This document shows positions 63,433 to 64,000 of a DNA stretch of 64,000 nt, piece after piece. Below the pieces are notes generated by a model. The model searched no databases. It was not told where the DNA came from and saw only the letters and a list, made by a program, of their open reading frames with translations. Both the position numbers and the translations under genes were made by a program. The stretch's first letter is position 1; the number at the start of each line of letters is the position of its first letter. Source of the DNA: Planctomycetota bacterium (GTDB lineage Bacteria; Planctomycetota; Planctomycetia; Pirellulales; UBA1268); contig QWOQ01000010.1 of the NCBI GenBank assembly GCA_003669585.1, forward strand, positions 1-64,000. The letters are read 5' to 3'.

Positions 63433-64000
63433 TCGAACGTTCTCAATCCCTCTGGGCTATCTCTTTCATGGAGATGGATGTGAATCCTGCAGACATTTCT
63501 ACCTCACCTGAAAAGTTCCGGGAGTATAGGTTCAGAGATTTTCCCAACAAGCGACTCCTTGCCAACAGCGTCAGAGTTCTACTTTTTCTTCGCAGATTAA
63601 AACATATTCTCAAAAAATTCACATTTGACAGATTCCTGAATTGGAAATGTCATCCGATTGGTATTCAGTCAAATTTCAATGTTCTACGCACTCTCCTAAT
63701 CACTAAAGAGTCCAAAGACCAAAAGCCTCCTAGAAAAACAGGTTCCAATAAACGTTTGGCTATTGATCTTTCTGTGTAAAAACGCCTAAAAACCCTCAAA
63801 ATCTTTGATTTCTGGATAAACAGAGGCTTTTGAGCCTCTGTTTAAGAGGGGCGTTCTGTGCTCTTTAAAACGCTTGACGAGCGAGGTTCCCTCCGTACAG
63901 TAAAAGGGTATTGAAGCTGAAAGATACATTTTTTCCGTTTTTCTCCCCAGTTACTTTTGGAGAGAATCGATCGGAGAGTTGGCTCGTACGGTTTTTCATC
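63433..64000. other. Gene-free right end with the nuo promoter region
   Basis: 568 bases upstream of nuoI. The part next to nuoI should hold the nuo promoter on the minus strand. The open plus-strand frame at 63468-63779 has no ribosome site or recognisable motif and was not called. A strong hairpin at 63818-63843 suggests a transcript from beyond the window ends here. Confidence 0.45.
63818..63843. terminator. Strong 10-bp hairpin terminator
   Basis: AAACAGAGGC at 63818-63827 pairs perfectly with GCCTCTGTTT at 63834-63843 across the loop TTTTGA. A/T runs on both sides make it usable in either direction. It most likely ends a gene lying outside the right edge, since nuoI begins 386 bases to the left and reads away from it. 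Confidence 0.6.

Overview
The window looks like part of a planctomycete chromosome, probably from the Pirellulales. The giant secreted protein at the left has a planctomycete-type LEPRQMLS sorting motif. PQQ-type propeller, ThuA plus DUF1080, HTTM and futalosine-pathway (mqnD-like) genes are typical of that group, and lpxA points to a Gram-negative envelope. This placement is inference from gene content; no 16S rRNA gene is present.

Left part, 1 to about 16,100, is accessory DNA. It holds a very large repeat protein built from formylglycine-generating-enzyme-like (FGE-like) domains, broken by a frameshift into a further copy. Facing away from it is an AAA+ ATPase gene whose last 114 bases recur twice more (9878-9991 and 12514-12622). 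Each of the three copies is followed by an unrelated gene in the opposite orientation: a serine-hydrolase-fold protein without its catalytic residues, a membrane-anchored PQQ-type propeller, and a methyltransferase. A truncated marR, yceI, an excisionase-like HTH gene and a tyrosine recombinase complete the block, which stops at tRNA-Arg(TCT).

From 16,260 rightwards the content is mostly housekeeping. The minus strand carries both 2-oxoacid dehydrogenase complexes, each with its own E3: lpd-aceE-aceF (pyruvate) and sucA-sucB-lpd (2-oxoglutarate), interrupted by a decayed DUF486 gene. An HTTM membrane protein and tRNA-Leu(TAG) follow. Then come a ThuA/DUF1080 protein, a TPR protein, lpxA behind a long hairpin with a T-tract, an amidase, a large acidic membrane protein with repeated Trp motifs, a BshB1-like deacetylase, a XerC/D recombinase and a NarL-type regulator. 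After these are hemC, comF, an LptF/LptG permease, fliW-csrA, an mqnD-like gene, a thioredoxin-fold protein and tatD.

The right end, about 51,600 to 63,430, is a minus-strand complex I cluster in the order nuoI-A-C-D-H-J-K-L-M-N. nuoB is missing from its usual place between A and C, nuoE, F and G are absent from the window, nuoI has moved to the front, and NuoA and NuoL carry large hydrophilic insertions. Acetyl-CoA and NADH production (PDH, OGDH) and the membrane arm of NADH oxidation therefore lie within 45 kb of each other. Many start codons were moved inward from the longest possible start because a Shine-Dalgarno sequence or family alignment supports the later one.
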